Source: Bacillota bacterium
GTDB taxonomy: Bacteria > Armatimonadota > Hebobacteria > Hebobacterales > Hebobacteraceae
Assembly: GCA_030597345.1 (NCBI GenBank)
Contig: JAUVSA010000077.1
Span: 1 to 8,541, forward strand
Length of the DNA: 8,541 nucleotides
Direction of reading: 5' to 3'
In this document: positions 1-6,161 of the stretch, piece by piece
Position numbering within the stretch: position 1 is the first letter of the stretch
Layout of the letters: each line of letters opens with the position of its first letter
The notes under the pieces: generated by a model
Databases searched by the model: none
Seen by the model: only the letters and a program-made list of their open reading frames with translations
Told to the model about the DNA's origin: nothing
Program-made: the position numbers and the translations under genes

Positions 1-1110
1 CCGGTCCCTCACTCCGTGCTGATGGCCGGCGCGGCGCCGATGATCAACCATCGGGGCCCCGAGTTTGGGGAGGCCCTCATGGAAGCCACAGAAAGCCTGA
101 AGAGGGTCTTCCAAACCCAGCACCGCGTCTTCATCCTCACCGGTTCGGGCACCGGTGGGCTCGAAGCCGCGATCGTCAACACTCTCTCCCCCGGCGACCT
201 CGTCCTGTCCGTCAGTATCGGCGCCTTCGGGGATCGCTTCGCCAGTATGGCCAAGGCATTCGGAATCAAGGTCGAGAATCTCAACTTCGAGTGGGGTACG
301 GCCGCCGATCCGGAGAAGATCCGGGCCCGCCTGGCTGCGGATACAGAGACGCAGATCAAGGCCGTCCTGATTACCCACAACGAGACCTCGACCGGGGCGA
401 CCAATGATCTGGCGACCATCGGCCCCATCGTCCGCGAGCACGGGGCACTGCTGCGCGTCGATGGCATCAGCTCTCTCGTCGCCATAGACTGCCAGACCGA
501 TGCTTGGTGCCTCGACCTCGTGGTCGCCGGCTCCCAGAAGGCATTCATGATTCCACCCGGCCTGGTGTTTATCGCCATAAACGACCGCGCCTGGGCGGCG
601 ATGGAGAAGGCCACCCTCCCCCGGTTCTACTGGGATCTGGGCAAGGCGCAGGACTATCTCGACCTCAAGCAGACCCCGTGGACGCCGGCCGTCCCCCAGG
701 TCTTTCAGCTCCGAGAGGCGTTGAGGATCCTCCATGCCGAAGGGCTTCAGGCGTGCTTTGCACGTCACGCCCATCAGGCGGGCGCGGTGCGGGCCGGGGT
801 CAAAGCGCTCGGCCTCAAGCTCTTCGCTGACGCGGCCGGCGCCAGCAATGCGGTCACCTCCATTCGCAAGCCGGATGGGATCGAAATCGCCGCACTGAGG
901 AAGCTATTGCTCCAGAAACACAACGTAGTGCTTGCCGGCGGCCAGCAGCGGCTGAAGGATGAGATCTTCCGCATCGGGCACCTCGGCCACGTCTCCGAGT
1001 CCGACATCGTAGCCACCCTCGCCGCTCTCGGGATGGCGCTCCAGGAGCTGGGCATGTCCCTCGATCCCGCCGCCGGCGCCACCGCGGCCATCGCCCATCT
1101 AGGAGGCTGA
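1..1110 (+). CDS. Class V (AGT/serine-pyruvate-like) aminotransferase, 5' partial; probable phosphoserine aminotransferase role
   Basis: PLP-dependent aminotransferase of fold type I, class V, alanine-glyoxylate/serine-pyruvate branch. The frame is open to the left edge and the first codons read PVPHS then VLMAGAAPMINHRGPEF, which matches the family N-terminus just after its usual PGPT start. The GTG at 16 is therefore internal and the true start lies outside the window, probably by only a few codons. Visible motifs: phosphate-binding TGSGTGG (139-159), THNETSTG (373-396), the PLP-ring Asp in RVDGI (460-462), and the Schiff-base Lys in GSQKAFMIPPGL (538-540). The gene ends LGG-TGA with a strong AGGAGG for serA inside its last codons, three bases before serA. 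That coupling suggests it transaminates 3-phosphohydroxypyruvate to phosphoserine, in place of a canonical SerC. Family assignment is firm; the substrate is inferred from context, and alanine-glyoxylate or serine-glyoxylate transamination remains possible. Confidence 0.93.
   Translation, partial: PVPHSVLMAGAAPMINHRGPEFGEALMEATESLKRVFQTQHRVFILTGSGTGGLEAAIVNTLSPGDLVLSVSIGAFGDRFASMAKAFGIKVENLNFEWGTAADPEKIRARLAADTETQIKAVLITHNETSTGATNDLATIGPIVREHGALLRVDGISSLVAIDCQTDAWCLDLVVAGSQKAFMIPPGLVFIAINDRAWAAMEKATLPRFYWDLGKAQDYLDLKQTPWTPAVPQVFQLREALRILHAEGLQACFARHAHQAGAVRAGVKALGLKLFADAAGASNAVTSIRKPDGIEIAALRKLLLQKHNVVLAGGQQRLKDEIFRIGHLGHVSESDIVATLAALGMALQELGMSLDPAAGATAAIAHLGG
1101..1106 (+). promoter_or_regulatory. 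Shine-Dalgarno sequence of serA
   Basis: A perfect AGGAGG lies seven bases before the ATG at 1114 and overlaps the last codons of the upstream aminotransferase. It fixes the serA start and points to translational coupling of the two genes. Confidence 0.85.
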
Positions 1111-1113
1111 GCG

Positions 1114-2721
1114 ATGGCGCGGACGGAAGGGAAGTGGCGGGTACTGGTCAGCGACAAGCTTGCCGAGGAAGGGCTGGCCGGTCTGCGGGAGAGTTCCGAC
1201 GTTGAGCTCGTGGTCAAGACCGGCCTGCAGCCGGAGGAGCTCAAGCAAGAGATCCGGGGGGCACATGCCCTCCTGGTTCGCAGTGCGACTAAGGTCACGG
1301 CGGACGTAATCGAGGCCGCCCCCAAGCTGTCGGTCATCGGCCGCGCCGGCGTGGGCGTGGACAACATCGACGTCGAAGCGGCGACTCGGCGCGGCATCGT
1401 TGTCTGCAACTCGCCCGAGGGAAACACCGTCGCCGCGGCCGAGCACACCCTCGCGTTGATGCTGGCCCTGGCGCGCAACGTGCCGGCCGCCAGCGCCTCC
1501 GTCGCCGCCCGCGAGTGGAAGCGGAGCGCCTTTCTCGGCGTCGAGCTCCTCAACAAGACCCTCGGTGTGATCGGGCTAGGCAAGATCGGCAGGGAGGTCG
1601 CGCTCCGCGCTTCCTCCTTCGGCATGAAGATCATCGGGAACGATCCGTTCGTCGCTGCCGAGCGAGCCGCACAGCTCGGCGTCGAGATCGTGGAGATGGA
1701 GGAGCTCTTCGCACGCTCGGACTTCATCACTCTGCATGTCCCGCTCAACAAGGACACGCGCCACCTCATCAGCGTGGATGCCCTGTCGAAGATGAAGCCC
1801 GGTGTGAGAATCATCAACTGCTCCCGGGGTCCGGTCGTGGACGAGGCCGCGCTGGCCGAGGCCGTCAAGGAAGGGCGCGTCGCCGGCGCCGGCCTCGACG
1901 TGTTCGAGACGGAGCCGCCGACGGAGAGTCCACTTCTCGGATTGGAGGGAGTCGTTCTCACTCCCCACCTCGGCGCTTCGACAGCCGAGGCGCAGATCAA
2001 GGTGGCGGTGGACGTTGCCCAGCAAGTGTTGGACGTGCTCGACGGCCGCCCCGCGCGCAGCGCCGTCAACGTGATCCCAGTCAGCCCGGAGGCGCTCCGC
2101 GCGCTGGAACCGTATCTACCTCTTGCAGAGAAGATGGGCCGCCTCCAGGGCCAGCTCGCCACGGGCCCCGTAGCATCGGTGGAGTTGATCTATGCCGGGC
2201 AGCTCGGCGAAGAGGACTCCCGCTTGCTGACCCGGGCATTTCTGAAGGGACTGCTGGAGCCGATCCTCGACGAACCAGTCAATCTGGTCAATGCTGTGGT
2301 CGTGGCGGAGGCTCGCGGGGTGCACGTGGTCGAGTCGCGCAGCCGGGAGCCGGAGGACTACGTGAGCCTCGTCACCTCTCGCGTCACCGCCGACGGGGAG
2401 GAGCGCACAATCGCCGGAACTCTCTTCGGTCGCAGCGAGGCTCGCATCGTCCGCATGGACGAATATCGTCTGGAGTTCGCACCCTCCGGGTATATGCTGG
2501 TCGCCAGGCACTTGGACCTGCCGGGCATGATCGGCCGGGTCGGGAGCATCCTCGGCCGGCATAACATCAACATCGCCGGGATGCACGTCGGCCGAAGAGA
2601 CCCCGGCCCAGGGGGGCCGGCGGTGATGGTGCTTGCGCTGGATGACTCGATCCCGCCGGACGTCATGGAGGAGCTGCTCGAGGGCGAGGGGATGACCACG
2701 GCCCAGCTCGTGGAGCTGTGA
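1114..2721 (+). CDS. serA: D-3-phosphoglycerate dehydrogenase, long form with ASB and ACT domains
   Basis: Oxidises 3-phosphoglycerate to 3-phosphohydroxypyruvate with NAD+, the committed step of phosphorylated serine synthesis; cytosolic. The 535 residues match the long SerA type (about 525-530 aa). Order: split substrate-binding domain (about 5-100 and 290-315), Rossmann domain with GLGKIG (154-159), allosteric-substrate-binding (ASB) domain (about 320-450), and a C-terminal ACT domain (about 460-535) with LPGMIGRVGSIL and HNINIAGMHVGR. The catalytic triad is present: Arg238 in NCSRGP, Glu267 in DVFETEPP and His285 in TPHLGAST, with the same mutual spacing (29 and 18 residues) as the M. tuberculosis enzyme. 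The ACT domain suggests L-serine feedback, but this is not proven here. The start is fixed by AGGAGG seven bases upstream. It follows the aminotransferase by three bases, so the two should act in sequence. Confidence 0.97.
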   Translation: MARTEGKWRVLVSDKLAEEGLAGLRESSDVELVVKTGLQPEELKQEIRGAHALLVRSATKVTADVIEAAPKLSVIGRAGVGVDNIDVEAATRRGIVVCNSPEGNTVAAAEHTLALMLALARNVPAASASVAAREWKRSAFLGVELLNKTLGVIGLGKIGREVALRASSFGMKIIGNDPFVAAERAAQLGVEIVEMEELFARSDFITLHVPLNKDTRHLISVDALSKMKPGVRIINCSRGPVVDEAALAEAVKEGRVAGAGLDVFETEPPTESPLLGLEGVVLTPHLGASTAEAQIKVAVDVAQQVLDVLDGRPARSAVNVIPVSPEALRALEPYLPLAEKMGRLQGQLATGPVASVELIYAGQLGEEDSRLLTRAFLKGLLEPILDEPVNLVNAVVVAEARGVHVVESRSREPEDYVSLVTSRVTADGEERTIAGTLFGRSEARIVRMDEYRLEFAPSGYMLVARHLDLPGMIGRVGSILGRHNINIAGMHVGRRDPGPGGPAVMVLALDDSIPPDVMEELLEGEGMTTAQLVEL

Positions 2722-2815
2722 GCGAGAGGCCGGGGGCAGATCTGTCCTTGGGGCAGCACGGGCCGCTCCGGCCGGCGCCGCCTTCGCACGAAGTGGACGC
2801 AAGAGCCGCTGTCAC

Positions 2816-3589
2816 ATGAAGATCCTCATCACCAACGACGACGGCATTCGCGCCCCGGGGCTGATGGCTCTGCGCGCCGCCCTCCTTCCGCTGGGCGAGG
2901 TGCTGACAATCGCTCCCGAGCGGCCTCGCAGCGCTTGCGGCCACGCCATCACGCTGCACAAGCCCCTCCGCCTGATGCCGGTAGAGCTGCCCGATGGCGG
3001 CCGCGGCTTCGCCATCAACGGCTTCCCCGCCGACTGCATAGCTCTTGGCGTCAGCGAGCATTTGGGCGGCCGGCCGGACATCATCATCTCCGGCATCAAC
3101 CTGGGTCCTAACCTCGGCGTGGACATGACGTATTCGGGAACGGTTGCCGCTGCCCGCGAAGGGGCCATCTGCGGCCTCCCCAGCTTCGCCATCAGCGTTG
3201 CCTCCTACGAGGCCTGCGATTTCCGACCCGCGGCGGAGTTCGCCTACAACCTAGCTCGGGCCGTGCTGGAGCGCGGCCTGCCGCCGGGCGCCTTCCTCAA
3301 CGTCAATGTTCCTCCCATCCCTTCCTCGGAGATCAGGGGGGTGATGTACACGCGGCAGAGCCGGATCCGGTACAGCAATCGCATCGAGCGGCGCACCGAC
3401 CCGCGCGGTGGGAGCTATTACTGGCTCACGGGCGATCGTCTCGACCACGGCGGCCAGCCGGATGCTGACGGGGAGGCGATCGAGCAGAACCACATCTCCG
3501 TCACGCCGGTTCGCCTCGACCTCACCGATGAGACTCTGCTGGCCGATCTGCCGAGTTGGAACCTTCGCTGGCCCGATAAGGTCCGCTAG
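2816..3589 (+). CDS. surE: 5'/3'-nucleotidase SurE
   Basis: Divalent-metal phosphatase that removes phosphate from nucleoside 5'- and 3'-monophosphates; in some species it also acts on short polyphosphate. Cytosolic, about 250 aa in the family and 257 here. The N-terminus MKILITNDDGIRAPG carries the metal-binding Asp8-Asp9. Ser39 sits in PERPRSACGHA, and SGINLGPNLG (from 92) supplies Asn95, the fourth metal ligand. YSGTVAAAREG (106-116) and LNVNVPP are further family signatures. The start at 2816 is dictated by this N-terminus although no clear Shine-Dalgarno is visible upstream. It sits 94 bases after serA, so it may be co-transcribed with it or have its own promoter, which I could not identify. 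The identification is secure. A role next to serine genes is not obvious, and co-location may be incidental. Confidence 0.96.
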   Translation: MKILITNDDGIRAPGLMALRAALLPLGEVLTIAPERPRSACGHAITLHKPLRLMPVELPDGGRGFAINGFPADCIALGVSEHLGGRPDIIISGINLGPNLGVDMTYSGTVAAAREGAICGLPSFAISVASYEACDFRPAAEFAYNLARAVLERGLPPGAFLNVNVPPIPSSEIRGVMYTRQSRIRYSNRIERRTDPRGGSYYWLTGDRLDHGGQPDADGEAIEQNHISVTPVRLDLTDETLLADLPSWNLRWPDKVR

Positions 3590-3663
3590 CGTGGCGGCCC
3601 TTTGGGGGGCAGGGCTGCAGGACAGGTAGTCGGTCCCGCCATGAGCCGAAGCGAGTCCACTCG

Positions 3664-4602
3664 ATGATCGAGTTCACCCCGGCTTACGCCCGTATGAGTT
3701 CAGAGCAACTGCGAGAGCGGGCCTCCGCGCTGCGCGAGCTCATGCGCGCCTGTCGTCTCTGCCCTCGCAACTGTGGTGTGGACCGCCTGTCCGGCGAGCT
3801 TGGCGCCTGCGGCGTGGGCGCTGATCCCATCGTTTCCAGCTACGGTCCTCACCTCGGAGAGGAAGCGCCACTCGTCGGCCGCCGCGGCTCCGGGACGATC
3901 TTCCTCACCCACTGCAATCTGAAGTGCATCTTCTGCCAGAACTACGACATCTCGCACCTCGGCCGGGGGCGTCCCATGACCCTTGATGAGGTGGCGCGGA
4001 TGATGCTGGAGCTTCAGGAGAGCGGCTGCCACAACATCAACTGGGTCACCCCCACTCATCAGGTTCCCATGCTGATTGAGGCGACGCGGATCGCTTTGGA
4101 ACAGGGGCTGCGCCTCCCCATTGTCTACAACTGCGGCGGCTACGAGTCGCTCGACGTGCTCCGCCTGCTCGACGGCATCGTGGACATCTACATGCCGGAC
4201 GCGAAGTATGGCGACAATTCCGCCGGCGAGCAGCTCTCCGGCGTCGCGGACTACTGGGACCGGTGCCGGGAGGCGCTCGCAGAGATGCACCGCCAGGTGG
4301 GCGATCTTCAGACCGACGCAGACGGGATCGCTGCCCGCGGCCTGCTCGTGCGCCATCTCGTGCTCCCGGAGGAGATGGCGAAGACGGCGGCCGTCATGGG
4401 CTTTCTGGCCTCCCTCAGCCTGGACACCTACGTGAACGTGATGGCTCAGTATCGTCCGCAGCATCGTGCCCGGCAGGCGACCTTCGCCCGGGAAGTCTCC
4501 GCCATCGCCCGTCCGATCACCACGGCCGAGTTTCACCGCGCCGTCCAGGATGCGGTGGAGGCTGGGCTTCATCGCCTGGATCAGCGGCGGGCGTCTCTGT
4601 GA
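3664..4602 (+). CDS. Radical SAM protein, PflX-like (COG1313, pyruvate formate-lyase activase-related)
   Basis: Radical S-adenosylmethionine enzyme of 312 aa. The Cys motif for the 4Fe-4S cluster is HCNLKCIFCQNY, with Cys84, Cys88 and Cys91 in CxxxCxxC spacing. Ahead of it is a four-Cys region, Cys30, Cys33 and Cys37 (CRLCPRNCGVDR) plus Cys49, typical of the COG1313 group. Other family stretches are the GG-like GSGTIF (76-80), CHNINWVTPTH, VYNCGGYES and the MPDAKYGD segment. Family members are often annotated as putative PFL-activating enzymes, yet no glycyl-radical enzyme is seen here and the true substrate is unknown. The 3664 start is favoured because FTPAYAR matches the PAY-containing family N-terminus; an ATG at 3694 is the alternative. 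No strong Shine-Dalgarno is visible. The stop overlaps the next gene's GTG (GTGA), so the pair is likely translated in a coupled way. Confidence 0.9.
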   Translation: MIEFTPAYARMSSEQLRERASALRELMRACRLCPRNCGVDRLSGELGACGVGADPIVSSYGPHLGEEAPLVGRRGSGTIFLTHCNLKCIFCQNYDISHLGRGRPMTLDEVARMMLELQESGCHNINWVTPTHQVPMLIEATRIALEQGLRLPIVYNCGGYESLDVLRLLDGIVDIYMPDAKYGDNSAGEQLSGVADYWDRCREALAEMHRQVGDLQTDADGIAARGLLVRHLVLPEEMAKTAAVMGFLASLSLDTYVNVMAQYRPQHRARQATFAREVSAIARPITTAEFHRAVQDAVEAGLHRLDQRRASL

Positions 4603-5819
4603 CCGGGCCTAGATCACAGAAGGCTCCGCGCGGCGCCGGTCAACTCGCCGCCCTCGCGCTGGTGGTGCTCTGGTACGAGATTGGCTGCGCTGCTATTCTG
4701 CGCCTGCTCGCATCTCTCTCCTGGCCGGCGGCACTCTGGCAGGGCGGCCTATGCGTCGTCGCCAGCGTTCCACTTCTTCTGCTCGTTCTGAAAGCAGTCC
4801 AATTCCCCAAGCTGCTCTGGTCGGCCCGGCAGGCGAGCTTCGCCCCGCGGGCCCTCCTCGCCTGCGTCGGCGCGGTCGTCGCTCTTGCCGAATTGCTCCT
4901 GCCGTGGCTGGGCTGGTCGGCGGTCATCTGGCTTGCCAACGCCGGGCGCCTCTCGGCTGGGGCCGCGGTCGGGAGCGGATGGGCGATAGGTATGTTTAGC
5001 TATCTCACGTGCCTCGGTTTGGTGCTGGCATTCCGCCCGCGGCCGCGCGACGTGCAGGTCACTCGCCTCGAAATTCCCATCCCGGAGCTGCCCGCGGGCT
5101 TCGACGGCTATCAAATCCTGCACCTCTCGGATTTTCACAAGGGCCTCTACCTGTCGGCCGAGGGGCTCGTCGCGCGGCTCGGTGCGGCGGTCTCGATTGA
5201 GCCCGATCTCGTGGTGTTCACCGGCGACCTCGCCGACCGCGGCGCCGACCACGCGGAGCACGCGGCCGGCATCCTGGCGGCCCTGCCGGCAGGAGACGGT
5301 ACGGTGGCAGTGCTTGGTAACCACGAGTACTGGGTAGGGGAGGAGTCCATCACGCAGAGCTACTCCCGTTATGGGGTGAAGGTGCTGACGAACAGCCACC
5401 TGACGCGCTCCCGCGGCGGGGACACGATGTACCTGGCCGGAGTCGGAGACGCCTCCTACTTGAACGAGGATGACCTCGCGGCCGCGCTCGACGGGATACC
5501 CACAGGCGCGCCCATTATTCTACTCAGTCACGCGCCCGACATCATCCGCAAGCCCCTATCGGCCCGCGCCTCGCTGATCCTCGCCGGGCACACCCACGGC
5601 GGCCAGGTCGTGCTCCCTGGGATCGGGCCGATCTACGTGCCGTCGCGGCTCGGCCGGGCGTATGCTTCGGGCCTGCACCGGATCGACGGCCGGTGGCTCC
5701 TCATCAACCGGGGGCTGGGGGAGGTTTTCCCACCCCTTCGGATCAACTGCCCACCTGAGATCATCCTGCTCACCCTCAGGCGCGCTGCCCCTTCGCCAGT
5801 CGAGCTTCGACCAGATTGA
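4599..5819 (+). CDS. Membrane-anchored metallophosphoesterase (YkuE/YaeI/LpxG-like)
   Basis: Calcineurin-like metallophosphoesterase of 406 aa with an N-terminal membrane region. About four hydrophobic segments (roughly 15-38, 48-66, 85-112 and 121-146) precede the catalytic domain (about 150-395). The metal-site motifs appear in order: LSDFHKG (Asp178, His180), FTGDLADRG (Asp210), LGNHEYW (Asn241, His242), LSHAPD (His311) and AGHTHGGQ (His331, His333). Related proteins hydrolyse phospho- or pyrophosphate esters at the membrane, including UDP-2,3-diacylglucosamine in LpxG and YaeI. Whether this host makes lipid A cannot be told from the window. The start is a GTG at 4599 that overlaps the radical SAM stop by four bases; the frame is open further upstream, but that stretch lies over the radical SAM gene and is not protein-like. 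The stop codon TGA (5817-5819) lies inside the -35 box of the tRNA promoter. Confidence 0.9.
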   Translation: MTGPRSQKAPRGAGQLAALALVVLWYEIGCAAILRLLASLSWPAALWQGGLCVVASVPLLLLVLKAVQFPKLLWSARQASFAPRALLACVGAVVALAELLLPWLGWSAVIWLANAGRLSAGAAVGSGWAIGMFSYLTCLGLVLAFRPRPRDVQVTRLEIPIPELPAGFDGYQILHLSDFHKGLYLSAEGLVARLGAAVSIEPDLVVFTGDLADRGADHAEHAAGILAALPAGDGTVAVLGNHEYWVGEESITQSYSRYGVKVLTNSHLTRSRGGDTMYLAGVGDASYLNEDDLAAALDGIPTGAPIILLSHAPDIIRKPLSARASLILAGHTHGGQVVLPGIGPIYVPSRLGRAYASGLHRIDGRWLLINRGLGEVFPPLRINCPPEIILLTLRRAAPSPVELRPD

Positions 5820-5844
5820 CATCGGCTCGGCCCGCTCGTATACT
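5816..5844 (+). promoter_or_regulatory. Sigma-70-type promoter of tRNA-Ser
   Basis: A perfect -35 box TTGACA (5816-5821) and a -10 box TATACT (5839-5844, one mismatch from TATAAT) are separated by exactly 17 bases. It is the best promoter I see in the window. The -35 box contains the stop codon of the upstream phosphoesterase gene. Normal spacing places transcription start near 5851-5852, at the first base of the mature tRNA. Confidence 0.82.
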
Positions 5845-5851
5845 CGGAGAT

Positions 5852-5942
5852 GGAGAGATGGCCGAGTTGGTCGAAGGCGCACGACTCGAAATCGTGTAGG
5901 CGGCTAACCCCCGTCTCGTGGGTTCGAATCCCACTCTCTCCG
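5852..5942 (+). tRNA. tRNA-Ser(CGA)
   Basis: A class II tRNA of 91 bases that reads UCG serine codons. Acceptor stem GGAGAGA (5852-5858) pairs with TCTCTCC (5935-5941), and G5942 is the discriminator base usual for tRNA-Ser. The D-arm region GCCGAGTTGGTCGAAGGC follows. The anticodon stem CACGA/TCGTG (5880-5884 and 5892-5896) encloses the loop CTCGAAA, giving anticodon CGA at 5887-5889. A long variable arm (about 5897-5917) is diagnostic of Ser/Leu/Tyr tRNAs. The T-arm is GTGGG-TTCGAAT-CCCAC (5918-5934). The 3' CCA is not encoded; the next bases are CTG. It has its own strong promoter. Confidence 0.97.
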
Positions 5943-5984
5943 CTGATGATTTGCATCAAGACCTTGCTGACTCGCCGGTACTAC

Positions 5985-6008
5985 AACCGCGGTCTCAAAC
6001 CGCGGTTT
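5985..6008 (+). repeat. Paired ACCGCGGT palindromes, possible operator or weak tRNA terminator
   Basis: ACCGCGGT occurs at 5986-5993 and 5999-6006, 13 bases apart; the second copy sits within a perfect 12-base palindrome, AAACCGCGGTTT (5997-6008). As RNA the two halves could also form an 8-bp hairpin, AACCGCGG (5985-5992) with CCGCGGTT (6000-6007) around a 7-base loop. The position 43 bases after the tRNA fits a terminator, but no T-run follows. The symmetric paired sites also fit a dimeric repressor operator for the downstream catabolic genes. The symmetry is directly visible; both roles are guesses. Confidence 0.45.
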
Positions 6009-6122
6009 CACGCAACAGCGCGCATCAGAAGCGGCAACCCCCGGATCGGTCTCATTCCAGCGGAGGGCGCACACTCCAGGGGATCGCGAAGGCCGGATGC
6101 TGCGGGACAGATGCATATCACC

Positions 6123-6149
6123 TGAGGGCCGCGGGACGCGCGGCCCTCA
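6123..6149 (+). promoter_or_regulatory. 11-bp hairpin abutting the amidohydrolase Shine-Dalgarno
   Basis: TGAGGGCCGCG (6123-6133) and CGCGGCCCTCA (6139-6149) are perfect reverse complements around the 5-base loop GGACG. The hairpin ends two bases before GGGAGGG. It lacks a T-run, so it is not a normal intrinsic terminator on this strand. A leader element that affects translation, mRNA stability or termination is plausible but untested. Confidence 0.55.
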
Positions 6150-6150
6150 A

Positions 6151-6157
6151 GGGAGGG
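6151..6157 (+). promoter_or_regulatory. Shine-Dalgarno deciding the GTG start of the amidohydrolase
   Basis: GGGAGGG contains GGAGG (6152-6156), five bases before the GTG at 6162. It favours that start over the ATG at 6189, which has only weak purines upstream. Confidence 0.72.
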
Positions 6158-6161
6158 CACT

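Larger units (their letters stand above)
5943..6161 (+). other. Intergenic region between tRNA-Ser and the amidohydrolase gene
   Basis: This gap of about 220 bases holds no convincing gene. It contains a repeated ACCGCGGT palindrome pair near its left end and an 11-bp hairpin at its right end, each listed separately. I found no clear -35/-10 pair for the downstream gene. Confidence 0.6.

Noticed and set aside
774..2162. Long minus-strand open frame opposite the aminotransferase and serA
   Set aside because: Its translation is low-complexity, Ser/Ala/Arg-rich and has no recognisable domain; it is the antisense shadow of two well-identified genes in GC-rich DNA.
3590..3663. Terminator or promoter in the surE-radical SAM gap
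   Set aside because: Only a weak GCCCT/AGGGC pairing is visible and no convincing -35/-10 pair.
3700..4572. 290-codon minus-strand open frame opposite the radical SAM gene
   Set aside because: The radical SAM Cys motifs on the plus strand are decisive; the antisense translation shows no domain.
4263..4598. N-terminal extension of the metallophosphoesterase frame
   Set aside because: It overlaps the radical SAM gene out of frame and is Gly/Arg/Pro-rich without domain features; the GTG at 4599 with GTGA overlap is the better start.
6123..6149. Rho-independent terminator
   Set aside because: The stem is strong, but the following bases are AGGGAGGG, not a T-run, and a start codon lies 13 bases on.
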